DNA from: Roseiarcus sp963776665
GTDB taxonomy: Bacteria; Pseudomonadota; Alphaproteobacteria; Rhizobiales; Beijerinckiaceae
NCBI GenBank assembly: GCA_963776665.1
Contig: CAVZNQ010000017.1
Location: forward strand, 186,001 to 250,000
Reading direction: 5' to 3'
DNA: 64,000 bases
A program made the position numbers and the translations under genes. How positions within the stretch are numbered: the stretch's first letter is position 1; each line of letters starts with the position of its first letter. The notes below the pieces were generated by a model that did not search any database, had not been told where the DNA came from, and worked only from the letters and a program-made list of their open reading frames with translations. This document shows positions 48,037 to 56,644 of this stretch, in pieces.

Positions 48037-49824
48037 ATGACCGCCACGATCGGAACGCTTCTCGCCGCATACGCGGCGGGCAAGCCGGTGACGGCGACGA
48101 TCGAAGAGACCTACGATCGCATCGCGCGCCATGACGATCCGGCGCTTTTCATCGCCATCCGCCCGAAAGCGGAGGCTCTCGCGATTGCGATGCGCCTCGA
48201 AGCGTCAGGATCCGCGGGAAAGTCCCTTTACGGGGTCCCGTTCGTCGTCAAGGACAATATCGATGTCGCGGGTCTTCCGACGACGGCGGCCTGTCCCGCT
48301 TTTGCCTATCGCCCCGACCGTTCGGCGTTCGTTGTCGAGCGGCTTGAGCGCGCCGGCGCAATCGTCATCGGCAAGACCAACCTCGATCAGTTCGCGACCG
48401 GGCTTGTCGGCGTACGCTCGCCCTACGGCGTTCCGCGCAATGCGCTCCGCCCGGATCTCATTCCCGGAGGATCGAGTTCCGGCTCGGCGACCGCGGTCGG
48501 CGCGGGCCTCGTTCCCTTCTCGCTTGGCACCGACACGGCGGGATCAGGTCGCGTGCCGGCCGCACTCAACGGCATTGTCGGACTAAAGCCGTCGCTCGGC
48601 GCGCTCTCCACCTCCGGCGTCGTCCCCGCCTGCCGCACGCTCGACACCGTCTCGATCTTCGCCCGCGACGTTGTCGACGCCTTCATCGCCTTTCGCGAGA
48701 CGATCGCGTTCGACGAAGAGGACCCGTATAGCCGCCCGTTCCGCGAGCCCGCTCTTTCGGCGTTCCCGAGCGGGATTCGGCTCGGCGTTCCGCGCCCGGA
48801 TCAGCTTCAGTTCTTCGACGACGAGGACGCTTCAGCCGCCTTCTCGCAAGACGTTCGGCTCGCTCAATCGCTGGGCGCCCGCATCGTCGAGTTCGACTTC
48901 GAGCCTTTCGCCGAGGTTGCCCGCATGCTCTACGACGGGCCTTGGGTCGCCGAGCGCTATGCGGCGGTGAGGCCGCTCATCGAGACCAATCCGGGAGCCT
49001 TCCATCCCGTCACCCGCGCGATCATCGAGAGCGCGCGGAAGTTCGACGCCGTTGCAGCCTTCGAGGCATTCTATCGACTGGCCGACCGGAAGCGGCGAAC
49101 GAGCCGCGTCTGGTCGGAATTCGATGCGATGGTCGTTCCGACGATGCCGCGCTTCTATACCGTCGCCGAGGTCGAGGCCGATCCCGTGCGGCTCAATTCC
49201 CGGCTCGGGACCTACACCAACTTCGTCAACCTGCTCGACCTTTGCGCAATTGCGGCTCCCGCCGGCGTTCGCAGCGACGGGCTGCCGTCGAGCGTCACCC
49301 TGATCAGCCCCTCCGGCGCCGATGGTCTCGTCGCAGGCCTCGCCGCCGCGATCGGGGCCCGCTCCGGCGCGCCCAAGGAGCCCCTGGCCCGGATCGCTTC
49401 GCCTGCGCCGCAGGCGGCTTCGGGAGCGCCCGGCGAGCGGATCGAAATCGCGGTCGTGGGCGCGCATCTCTCGGGCCTGCCGCTCAATCGCGAGCTCGTC
49501 GACCTCGGCGCGTCCTTTTCGCGCGAAGTCGAAACGACCCCTGACTATCGTCTCTTCGCGCTGCCTGGCTCCGCTCCGGCCAAGCCGGGACTGCTCAGGG
49601 TCGCTGACGGCGCGGGCTCGGCGATCAAGGCCGAGATCTGGACGCTCGATCACGCGGCCTTTGGCGACTTTGTCGCCAGGATCCCCGCTCCGCTCGGGAT
49701 CGGGACGATCCGGCTCAGGAACGGCGGGTCGGTGAAAGGATTTCTGGTCGAGGCCGAGGCGGTCAAGGCGGCGGAGGACGTTTCGCGTTTCGGCGGCTGG
49801 CGCGCCTATCTCAAGTCGCGCTGA
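48037..49824 (+). CDS. atzF: Allophanate hydrolase
   Basis: Hydrolyses allophanate to two ammonia and two CO2, the last step of the biuret and cyanurate route. The 595-residue protein has the amidase domain with triad Lys72 (PFVVKDNIDVAG), cis-Ser146 (IPGGSSSGSA) and Ser170 (GTDTAGSGRVPAA), each offset by 19 from Pseudomonas AtzF Lys91/Ser165/Ser189 as I recall them. The C-terminal domain (about 470-595) with VVGAHLSGLPLNREL and GFLVEAEAV is characteristic of AtzF/DUR1 enzymes and separates it from ordinary amidases. ATG at 48037 follows AAGGGA. Divergent from the BMP operon. Confidence 0.93.
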   Translation: MTATIGTLLAAYAAGKPVTATIEETYDRIARHDDPALFIAIRPKAEALAIAMRLEASGSAGKSLYGVPFVVKDNIDVAGLPTTAACPAFAYRPDRSAFVVERLERAGAIVIGKTNLDQFATGLVGVRSPYGVPRNALRPDLIPGGSSSGSATAVGAGLVPFSLGTDTAGSGRVPAALNGIVGLKPSLGALSTSGVVPACRTLDTVSIFARDVVDAFIAFRETIAFDEEDPYSRPFREPALSAFPSGIRLGVPRPDQLQFFDDEDASAAFSQDVRLAQSLGARIVEFDFEPFAEVARMLYDGPWVAERYAAVRPLIETNPGAFHPVTRAIIESARKFDAVAAFEAFYRLADRKRRTSRVWSEFDAMVVPTMPRFYTVAEVEADPVRLNSRLGTYTNFVNLLDLCAIAAPAGVRSDGLPSSVTLISPSGADGLVAGLAAAIGARSGAPKEPLARIASPAPQAASGAPGERIEIAVVGAHLSGLPLNRELVDLGASFSREVETTPDYRLFALPGSAPAKPGLLRVADGAGSAIKAEIWTLDHAAFGDFVARIPAPLGIGTIRLRNGGSVKGFLVEAEAVKAAEDVSRFGGWRAYLKSR

Positions 49825-49871
49825 CAGTCCCATCTCCCCATGCGCGACAAGGGCGGAACGCGCGTCGGCGC

Positions 49872-50696
49872 CTAGGGCGCGGTGTTCCTGTGCGCCAGCG
49901 GCCCAGCCCGCAGCCGCGCGAGGTCGAACGCCAACACGTCGCGCAAAAGGTCGATGAACGCGTCGGCGCCGTGTTCGGCGCAGGCTTCGCCCTTCGCCGC
50001 GGTGGCGTTTGCGGCGTCGCCGGCGGTTCCGAGCTCGTGGAGGTCGCTCGCCATCCAGCCGAAGCCGATCGGCTGCGTCACCCGAAGATGGCGGAATTCC
50101 TTTTCGATCTCGACCGCGGCGCTAACGAAATCCTGCGCCCTTTCCATCCGCACGGTCCTGGGCTTGAGCGCCAGCATCAGCGAGGTCTCAGCGTCGCCGC
50201 CGTGGATGCCATGGGCGCGCTCGACCGCGGAAAACATATCCTCCGGATAGCCGAGGCGATGCCAGCCCGCATGGACGGCGAGCATCCGATGGCGGACGCG
50301 CAACTCCCTCACGACCGCGTCGATGACCGGAACGTTTCCGCCATGCGAATTCATGAAGATGAGCTTGCGGCATCCGGCGCGGGCGACGCTGTCGCCGATC
50401 TCGGTCCAGGCGCGGGTGACCGTCTCCATCGAAAGCGTCAGGGTGCCGGGATATTCGGTGTGCTCGTTCGACTTGCCGATCGCCTGCACCGGCAGGATCA
50501 ACACCGGCATGTCATCGGGGATGCGGCTCACCGCTCGCGCCAGGTAGCCCTCGTTGATGAACATGTCGACCCCGACCGGCAGGTGGGGCCCGTGCTGCTC
50601 GATTGCAGCCACCGGCAGAACCGCGACGACCTTTGTCATGTCCGCAGCGGCGAAGTCGCGCCAGCTCATCTCGGCCCAGAATTTGGTTGGCAACAT
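49872..50696 (-). CDS. Creatininase family protein (cyclic amide hydrolase)
   Basis: A 274-residue metal hydrolase. The metal ligands are in PVAAIEQHGPHLPVGVDMFI (Glu, His, Asp), MNSHGGNVPVID (His) and GIHGGDAETSLML (Asp and Glu). The family opens cyclic amides such as creatinine, or acts in cofactor synthesis (ArfB, MftE); this one is not more specifically assigned. The ATG at 50696 has GGAG five bases upstream. It lies 18 bases after the ridA gene, so the two are one operon, convergent with atzF. Confidence 0.88.
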   Translation of the reverse strand: MLPTKFWAEMSWRDFAAADMTKVVAVLPVAAIEQHGPHLPVGVDMFINEGYLARAVSRIPDDMPVLILPVQAIGKSNEHTEYPGTLTLSMETVTRAWTEIGDSVARAGCRKLIFMNSHGGNVPVIDAVVRELRVRHRMLAVHAGWHRLGYPEDMFSAVERAHGIHGGDAETSLMLALKPRTVRMERAQDFVSAAVEIEKEFRHLRVTQPIGFGWMASDLHELGTAGDAANATAAKGEACAEHGADAFIDLLRDVLAFDLARLRAGPLAHRNTAP

Positions 50697-50714
50697 GCGT
50701 TTCTCCAACACGGG

Positions 50715-51101
50715 TCAGGGCGCGCGCGCGGCGACCGCCTCGATCTCGACCTTGAACTCGGGACGGGCGAAACCCTGAACGACCATCAGGGTGGACGCCG
50801 GGGGCGGATTGCTCACGAATTCGTCACGCACCCTCATGTAGCCGCCCAAATATTCGGCCGAAGCGACATAGGCATTAAGGCGGACAAGGTGTTCGAGCGA
50901 CATCGAGGCCTCCGCGAGAATCGCAGCGATGGCGCGAAAGCAAAGACGCGCCTGCCCTTCCACGTCGTCGGGAATGACGCCCGCCCGATCAATTCCCAAT
51001 TGGCCCGAGCAGAAGACGATCCGGGCGCCGGCTTCGACCTCGACCGCGTGCGCGTAGTTCGCAAACGGGGGATGGATCGCGGCCGGGTTCAATCTGCGCA
51101 T
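50715..51101 (-). CDS. RidA family enamine/imine deaminase
   Basis: A 128-residue trimer-forming protein. RLNPAAIHPPFANYAHAVEV and IVFCSGQLGI mark the family; the C-terminal STLMVVQGFARPEFKVEIEAVA includes the expected Glu. The usual catalytic Arg in this region is replaced by Gln-Gly-Phe-Ala-Arg, so activity is uncertain. RidA relatives (RutC) act in pyrimidine breakdown, hydrolysing unstable enamine intermediates, which would fit this neighbourhood. I prefer the ATG at 51101 (GGAGG eleven bases upstream) over 51119 on alignment grounds. Confidence 0.85.
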   Translation of the reverse strand: MRRLNPAAIHPPFANYAHAVEVEAGARIVFCSGQLGIDRAGVIPDDVEGQARLCFRAIAAILAEASMSLEHLVRLNAYVASAEYLGGYMRVRDEFVSNPPPASTLMVVQGFARPEFKVEIEAVAARAP

Positions 51102-51224
51102 CTGGCGAAAAGCCTCCATTGAGCGCCGCCCTTGTCTTGACCTTGGGCCTGCCTCATCATGGCGCCCAAGTTGCACGTCTCCATGCTAAAGTGTCGATAC
51201 GGCAACTCGAGACCGGAGTGAACA

Positions 51225-52223
51225 ATGAAATTCCTTGGCGCACCCCTGTTGGCTGGTCTTTCTCTGCTCGCCTCCCCCGCTCTTGCAGCCGACAAGGTCT
51301 CGTTCGGGACCAACTGGCTGCCCGAGGCCGAGCATGGCGGCTACTATCAGGCGCTCGCCGACGGCACCTACGCAAAGTATGGCCTCGACGTCACCATCGT
51401 CCCGGGCGGCCCGCAAGCCAACAACGAGCTTCTACTCGCCGCCGGCCGGCTCGACTTCTATATGGGCGGCAACCTCCTCCTCGCCTTCGACGCGGTCGCC
51501 CGCGGCGTGCCGATTGTCGTCGTCGCGGCCCACTTCCAGAAGGATCCGCAAATTTTCATGTCCCATCCGGGGCAGGGCCTCGACAAATGGACCGACCTGC
51601 CGAGCGCGTCCCAGACGATCATCGGCAAGGAAGGGCTGGTGACATTCTATCAATGGATGGAGCAGGCCTACGGTTTCAAGGAGAACAACGTCAGGCCCTA
51701 CACATTCAATCCCGGGCCATTCATCGCCGACCCGCACGCGATCCAGCAGGGCTATGTGACCTCGGAGCCGTTCGCGGTCGAACGCGAAGGTCACTTCAAG
51801 CCGGACATCTTCCTGTTCGCCGACAACGGCTACAAGACCTATGCGACGACGGTCGAAACCCGCGCGGACCTGATTGCGAGCAAGCCGGATCTCGTGCAAC
51901 GTTTCATCGACGCTTCAACCATCGGCTGGTACAATTATCTGTACGGCGACAACGCCAAGGCGAACGCCGCGATCAAGGCTGCCAATCCCGAAATGACCGA
52001 TGAGCAGATCGCCTTCTCGATCGGCAAGATCAAGGAATACGGCCTCGTCGACTCGGGCGACACGCTCAAGCTCGGCGTGGGCGCGATGACCGACGAACGG
52101 ATCAAGGATTTCTTCGATTCGATGGTCAAGGCCGGCGTCGTGAAGCCGGATATCGACTACAAGAAGTCCTACACCCTCCAGTTCGTCAACAAGGGCGTCG
52201 GCCTCGACCTGCGCCCGAAGTAA
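51225..52223 (+). CDS. NMT1/THI5-like ABC transporter substrate-binding protein
   Basis: A 332-residue periplasmic protein. Signal peptide MKFLGAPLLAGLSLLASPALA. The mature type-II fold has FGTNWLPEAEHGGYYQALAD, the N-myristoyltransferase-like motif of ThiY, RibY and nitrate/taurine-type binding proteins, then GGPQANNELLLAAGRLDFYM. Relatives bind pyrimidines (N-formylaminopyrimidine), riboflavin or alkanesulfonates. No ATPase or permease accompanies it in the window. It precedes a cytosine deaminase gene, so a pyrimidine ligand is likely. Confidence 0.85.
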   Translation: MKFLGAPLLAGLSLLASPALAADKVSFGTNWLPEAEHGGYYQALADGTYAKYGLDVTIVPGGPQANNELLLAAGRLDFYMGGNLLLAFDAVARGVPIVVVAAHFQKDPQIFMSHPGQGLDKWTDLPSASQTIIGKEGLVTFYQWMEQAYGFKENNVRPYTFNPGPFIADPHAIQQGYVTSEPFAVEREGHFKPDIFLFADNGYKTYATTVETRADLIASKPDLVQRFIDASTIGWYNYLYGDNAKANAAIKAANPEMTDEQIAFSIGKIKEYGLVDSGDTLKLGVGAMTDERIKDFFDSMVKAGVVKPDIDYKKSYTLQFVNKGVGLDLRPK

Positions 52224-52243
52224 GGACTATAGAAGTCCTCGGA

Positions 52244-52281
52244 ACGGGCGCCGGCGTGAGAGGCATGCCGGCGCCCGTTTT
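52244..52281 (+). terminator. Strong hairpin with T run after the binding-protein gene (attenuator or terminator)
   Basis: ACGGGCGCCGGC and GCCGGCGCCCGT form a perfect 12-bp stem around an 11-base loop, followed by TTTT. It lies between the binding-protein stop and the cytosine deaminase start, so it may partly end transcription or protect the upstream message. Confidence 0.7.
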
Positions 52282-52306
52282 GCGCCCGATCGAAAGCCAA
52301 GCCAGG

Positions 52307-53629
52307 ATGACCGCCCCGTTTGCCCTCCCCGGCGCCAGACGCTACGCGCTGAAAGAGGCGCGTGTGCTCGGCCGCTCGCTTGTTGCGCCGCCTGGGCCGC
52401 TCAATTTCGAAGGATTCGCGACCGTCGACATTCTGGTCGATGAGGGCAGGATCGCGGCGATCGCTCCCGCCGGAGTCGCCGACTTCGCCGACGCGCCCCA
52501 GGTCGCCATGTCCGAGCGTATCGTCCTTCCGCTCTTCGTCGACGCGCACACCCACATCGACAAGGGTCACATCTGGCGGCGCAAACGCAATCCCGTCGGC
52601 GACTTCGCGAGCGCCCTCGCTGCGGCGATCGAAGACCGTTCGGCCAACTGGACGGCCGCCGACGTCGCCGCGCGCATGGAGTTCAGCCTGCGCTCGGCAT
52701 ATGCGTACGGCACGACCGCCATCCGCACCCACATCGACAGCGTCGGCGCGCAGACCCGTATCAGCTGGCCCGTCTTCGCCGCCGCGCGCGAGCGCTGGCT
52801 CGGCAGGATCACCCTCCAGGCGGCGCCGATCTACAGCATCGATTTCGCCCTCGATCGGTCACATATGGCCGACGTCGAGTCGATGCTCGACGCGCACGGG
52901 ACGGGCATTCTCGGCGCGGTCACTTACATGGTTCCACGCCTGCGGGAGGGTCTCGTCGCCGTGTTCGAGCTCGCCGAGCGCAAAGGCTGGGAGCTCGACT
53001 TCCATGTCGACGAGAGCGCCGATCCGGCGGCGCGCTCGCTTCGGGTGATCGCCGACATGGCGATCGAACGCCGCTTCGCGCGTCCCATTCTGGTCGGCCA
53101 CTGCTGCTCGCTCGTGCTGCAGGAGGACGACGAGCGGCGAAAGACGATCGACGCCGTCGCGCGCGCGGGGATCAGCGTCGTCTCGCTGCCCATGTGCAAC
53201 CTCTTCCTTCAGGATCGTCATCCCGGCCGCACGCCGCGCTGGCGCGGCGTCACCGCCCTGCATGAACTCAAGGCGGCCGGCGTCAACGTGATGGTCGCCA
53301 GCGACAACACCCGCGATCCGTTCTACCCTTATGGCGACCTCGACATGATGGAGACCTGGCGTGAGGCCGTGCGGATCCTGCACCTCGACTATCCGTTCGC
53401 CGACTGGACGCCGGCGGTCGCGGCCGCGCCGGCCCGGGCGATGGGATTGGACCTCGGACAATTGCGCCCCGGCGGGCGCGCCGACATGATCCTCACCAGG
53501 GCGCGCGACTTTCCCGAGCTTCTGGCCCGCCCCCAGTCGGATCGGATCGTGGTCAGAAACGGGGAGGCGTCGACCGCCGAGCCGCCCGACTATTCCGAAC
53601 TCGACGGCCTCAAGGGCCTCGCGCCATGA
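52307..53629 (+). CDS. codA: Cytosine deaminase family amidohydrolase
   Basis: A 440-residue metal-dependent amidohydrolase. His81-x-His83 in LFVDAHTHIDKGHIW, Glu/His in LDFHVDES, His in ILVGHCCSLV and Asp in VMVASDNTRDPFYPYGDLDM are the CodA pattern; the last segment is nearly diagnostic. Deaminates cytosine to uracil, or a similar aminopyrimidine. The ATG at 52307 is chosen; the frame opens 17 codons earlier within the hairpin region. It overlaps the FAD oxidase gene by four bases. Confidence 0.87.
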   Translation: MTAPFALPGARRYALKEARVLGRSLVAPPGPLNFEGFATVDILVDEGRIAAIAPAGVADFADAPQVAMSERIVLPLFVDAHTHIDKGHIWRRKRNPVGDFASALAAAIEDRSANWTAADVAARMEFSLRSAYAYGTTAIRTHIDSVGAQTRISWPVFAAARERWLGRITLQAAPIYSIDFALDRSHMADVESMLDAHGTGILGAVTYMVPRLREGLVAVFELAERKGWELDFHVDESADPAARSLRVIADMAIERRFARPILVGHCCSLVLQEDDERRKTIDAVARAGISVVSLPMCNLFLQDRHPGRTPRWRGVTALHELKAAGVNVMVASDNTRDPFYPYGDLDMMETWREAVRILHLDYPFADWTPAVAAAPARAMGLDLGQLRPGGRADMILTRARDFPELLARPQSDRIVVRNGEASTAEPPDYSELDGLKGLAP

Positions 53630-55056
53630 AGCAGACCTACGACATTGCAGCGCTCAAGGCGGCCGTGGGTCCCATCAAGTGGGAGGACAATCCCATCCTG
53701 GTCAAGCAGAAGAGCCGCGACTTCTACTGGTATTCGCCGGTGCTGAAGCGCGAGCTCGAGACGGTGACGGCGGACGTCGTCGTGACCCCGGCGAACGAGG
53801 CCGAGGTCCGCGCCGTCCTCGCCGCCGCCTACAGGCTCGGGATTCCGGTCACGCCGCGCGGCGCCGGCACCGGAAACTATGGCCAGGCGATGCCGCTCAT
53901 GGGCGGCGTGCTGCTCAATCTCGCCGAGATGAACAAGGTGAAGACGATTGAGCGCGGCCGCGTCGTCTGCGAACCCGGCGCGATTCTCATCGACGTCGAC
54001 AGGGCGACGGAGCCGTCGGGGCAGGAACTGCGGATGTTCCCCTCGACTCGCGGCACCGCTTCGATCGGCGGTTTCGTCGCGGGAGGCTCGGGCGGCGTCG
54101 GCTCGATAACCTGGGGCGGCTTGCGCGATTTCGGCAATGTGTTGCGCCTCAAAGTCATGACTCTGGAGGCCGAGCCGCGCGCGCTCGAGCTCACCGGCGA
54201 AGATTTGCACAAGGCGGTGCACGCCTATGGCACCAACGGCGTCATCGTCGAAGTCGAGGCGCCGCTCGCGCCGCGATACGACTGGGCCGACGTTATCGTC
54301 GGGTTCGACAGTTTCGAGGCCGCGGCGGCTTATGCGCTCACGCTTGGCGAGCAGGACGGAATCCTGAAGAAGTTGATCACCGTCGTCGCCGCACCCGCGC
54401 CGCACGCCTATTTCCTGCGCCATCGCGGGTTCATCCCTGAGGGCGCGAGCGTCGTCATCCTGATGATCGCCCCGCATGCGCTCGACGCGTTCCGGGCTTT
54501 CACCCGGCCGTTCAAGGAAGCGCGCGTCCTCCTCGATTCGAGCCAGGCCAAGCCCGAGACGCTTTCCGGCCTCCCCCCAAATTATGAGCTGACCTGGAAC
54601 CATACGACGCTCCGGGCGCTGAGGGTCGATCCGAAGATCACCTATCTCCAGGCCCGCTATCCGAGCGACGGCGGCCTCAAGGCCGTCAAGCAGATCCATG
54701 ACCGCTTCGGCGATGAGGTTATGGGCCATCTCGAGGTTATCCGCTTCAACGGCCGCGTCGCCTTCGCCGGGCTGCCGCTCGTCCGGTTCACAACCGAGGC
54801 GCGGCTTGACGCAATCATCGCCGAGCACGAGGCGATGGGCGCGATGATCTTCAACCCCCATCGCTACACCCTCGAAGAAGGCGGCATGAAGCAGACCGAC
54901 GCGATCCAGCTCGCCTTCAAGCGCGAAACGGACCCCAAGGGCCTGCTCAATCCCGGCAAGATGATCGCCTGGGAGAATCCGGACTTCGACTTCTCCGCCG
55001 GCAAGAACTTCCTCTTTCCCGGTCTCGAAGCGCGCGCGCGCGCGGCCGGGGGCTGA
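53626..55056 (+). CDS. FAD-binding oxidoreductase (PCMH / GlcD type)
   Basis: A 476-residue flavoprotein. The FAD-binding domain is VVVTPANEAEVRAVLAAAY, then VTPRGAGTGNYGQAMPLMGG and RGTASIGGFVAGGSGGVG, the pyrophosphate loop of the GlcD/VAO family. The C-terminal end NPHRYTLEEGG then DPKGLLNPGKMI is also typical. Its substrate is unknown; linked to cytosine deaminase by overlap, it may oxidise a pyrimidine-derived compound. Translationally coupled. Confidence 0.85.
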   Translation: MKQTYDIAALKAAVGPIKWEDNPILVKQKSRDFYWYSPVLKRELETVTADVVVTPANEAEVRAVLAAAYRLGIPVTPRGAGTGNYGQAMPLMGGVLLNLAEMNKVKTIERGRVVCEPGAILIDVDRATEPSGQELRMFPSTRGTASIGGFVAGGSGGVGSITWGGLRDFGNVLRLKVMTLEAEPRALELTGEDLHKAVHAYGTNGVIVEVEAPLAPRYDWADVIVGFDSFEAAAAYALTLGEQDGILKKLITVVAAPAPHAYFLRHRGFIPEGASVVILMIAPHALDAFRAFTRPFKEARVLLDSSQAKPETLSGLPPNYELTWNHTTLRALRVDPKITYLQARYPSDGGLKAVKQIHDRFGDEVMGHLEVIRFNGRVAFAGLPLVRFTTEARLDAIIAEHEAMGAMIFNPHRYTLEEGGMKQTDAIQLAFKRETDPKGLLNPGKMIAWENPDFDFSAGKNFLFPGLEARARAAGG

Positions 55057-55066
55057 GCGGCAGGCA

Positions 55067-55651
55067 ATGCGGATTCTGGTCCTCTTCGCCCATCCGGTCG
55101 AGACGAGCTTTGGCGCGGCCGTGCATGGCAAGCTCGTCGAGGTCCTGCGCGCGAAGGGACACAAGGTCGACGACTGCGATCTCAACGCGGAAGGCTTCGA
55201 TCCGGTTATGAGCGGGCAGGACCGGATCGACTACCACAATGTCGCGCTGAACCGGGCGCGCGTCGCGCCCTATGTCGACCGGCTGCTCGCCGCAGAAGCG
55301 CTCGTGTTCTCCTTCCCGGTCTGGAACATGGGCTTTCCCGCCATCCTCAAGGGATTCGTCGACAAGGTGTTCCTTCCCGGCGTCAGCTTCACGCTCAGCG
55401 AGAACGGCGACTACAACCCCTGCCTACACAACATCAAACGCCTCGGCGTCGTTTGCACTTACGGCGGCTCGCGCATGCTGACCTTCTTCATGGGCGATCC
55501 GCCGCGCCGCTTCCTGACCCGCTCCATGCGCCGCATCTGCGCGCCGGGCGCGCGGTGCGACTATCTCGCCCTTTACGACATGGACCACACGCGGCCCGAG
55601 CGGCGCGCGGCGTTCCTCGAAAAGGTCGCGACGAAGTTCTCGACCTGGTGA
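55067..55651 (+). CDS. NAD(P)H-dependent flavodoxin-fold oxidoreductase (quinone reductase-like)
   Basis: A 194-residue protein of the NQO1/MdaB type. ILVLFAHPVETSFGAAVH is the phosphate-binding loop for FAD or FMN, and VFSFPVWNMGFPAILKGFVDK carries the diagnostic WxxGxP region. Reduces quinones or supplies reduced flavin. Eleven bases after the FAD oxidase gene, so last of a four-gene run with the binding protein. Confidence 0.87.
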   Translation: MRILVLFAHPVETSFGAAVHGKLVEVLRAKGHKVDDCDLNAEGFDPVMSGQDRIDYHNVALNRARVAPYVDRLLAAEALVFSFPVWNMGFPAILKGFVDKVFLPGVSFTLSENGDYNPCLHNIKRLGVVCTYGGSRMLTFFMGDPPRRFLTRSMRRICAPGARCDYLALYDMDHTRPERRAAFLEKVATKFSTW

Positions 55652-55672
55652 GCCCGGGCCGCAGGCGCGGGT

Positions 55673-56581
55673 TCACTCCGTCGCCAAAGGTTCTTCCCCC
55701 TCGATCGCGCGGCGATGCTTGGTGAATTCGGCCGCCGCGAAATCCATGAACGCGCGCACCCGCGCCGCCCGGCGAAGATCGGCGTGGGTGAGGGTCCAAA
55801 GTCCCGAATCGAGTTCCGGCGGCGGGTAGCCGACCCGGATGAGGTCCGGGTTTCGATCGCCAAGGTAGCAAGGCAGCAGCGCCGCGCCGAGACCCTGAAG
55901 CGCGAGCTCGAGCAGGCAGTGGGCCGAATTCGCCTTGGCGACAATTCGCCCCGGATCGACATTGGCCTCGATCCACCGCCGGCTCGACGCCGGTCCGAGA
56001 CTTCCCGCAAAGCCGATGAAGGCGCCCGATTCGACGGCCTCGCCGCCCGCCTCCGGCGCGATATCGCGCCGGCGGTAGACGCAGGATCGCGCGGTGCAGA
56101 TTCGCCTCCCGACCAGGGCTTCCGGCGGATCGTTGGTCAGCCGAACCGCGACGTCGGCGCCGCGGCGGGAAAGGTCGAGCGCCTCGTTGGCGAGGATCAA
56201 TTCGACCACCACGCCCGGATTTGCGGCCCGGAACTGGGCCACGATCGCCGGCATGAAATGGAGGCCTACGCCCATGGCGATGGTGACCGAAAGCTCGCCG
56301 GTCGGCTTGACGTCGCGCCCCGCGACACGGCGCTCGAATTCGATTATCGACTCCGACATCGTCGCCGCGAGGGCGATCATGTCCTCGCCGGCGACGGTCG
56401 GCTCGTATCCGGCGCGGGAGCGGTCGAAGAGGCGGGCGCCGACCACAGCCTCGACCGCCGCCAGCCGCCGGAAGACCGTCGACGGGTTGACCCCGAGGCG
56501 CCCGGCGGCGCCGACCAGCGAGCGCGCGTCGGCGATCGCCTTGACCAGGCGAAACTGGTCCCAGCTCAGCTCCGAGGTCAT
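55673..56581 (-). CDS. LysR family transcriptional regulator
   Basis: A 302-residue regulator. HTH residues 4-62: WDQFRLVKAIADARSLVGAA then VNPSTVFRRLAAVEAVVGAR. Effector domain from about 92: GELSVTIAMGVGLHFMPAIV. It is convergent with the pyrimidine module and may control it, though LysR genes usually lie divergent to targets. AAGGAG lies only one base before the ATG at 56581; the start could instead be the ATG at 56599. Confidence 0.88.
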   Translation of the reverse strand: MTSELSWDQFRLVKAIADARSLVGAAGRLGVNPSTVFRRLAAVEAVVGARLFDRSRAGYEPTVAGEDMIALAATMSESIIEFERRVAGRDVKPTGELSVTIAMGVGLHFMPAIVAQFRAANPGVVVELILANEALDLSRRGADVAVRLTNDPPEALVGRRICTARSCVYRRRDIAPEAGGEAVESGAFIGFAGSLGPASSRRWIEANVDPGRIVAKANSAHCLLELALQGLGAALLPCYLGDRNPDLIRVGYPPPELDSGLWTLTHADLRRAARVRAFMDFAAAEFTKHRRAIEGEEPLATE

Positions 56582-56644
56582 GCTCCTTCGACCGTTCATC
56601 CACGCCCGCGCGAACGGGCGCGGGCGTCAAGCCTGCTCATGGTT

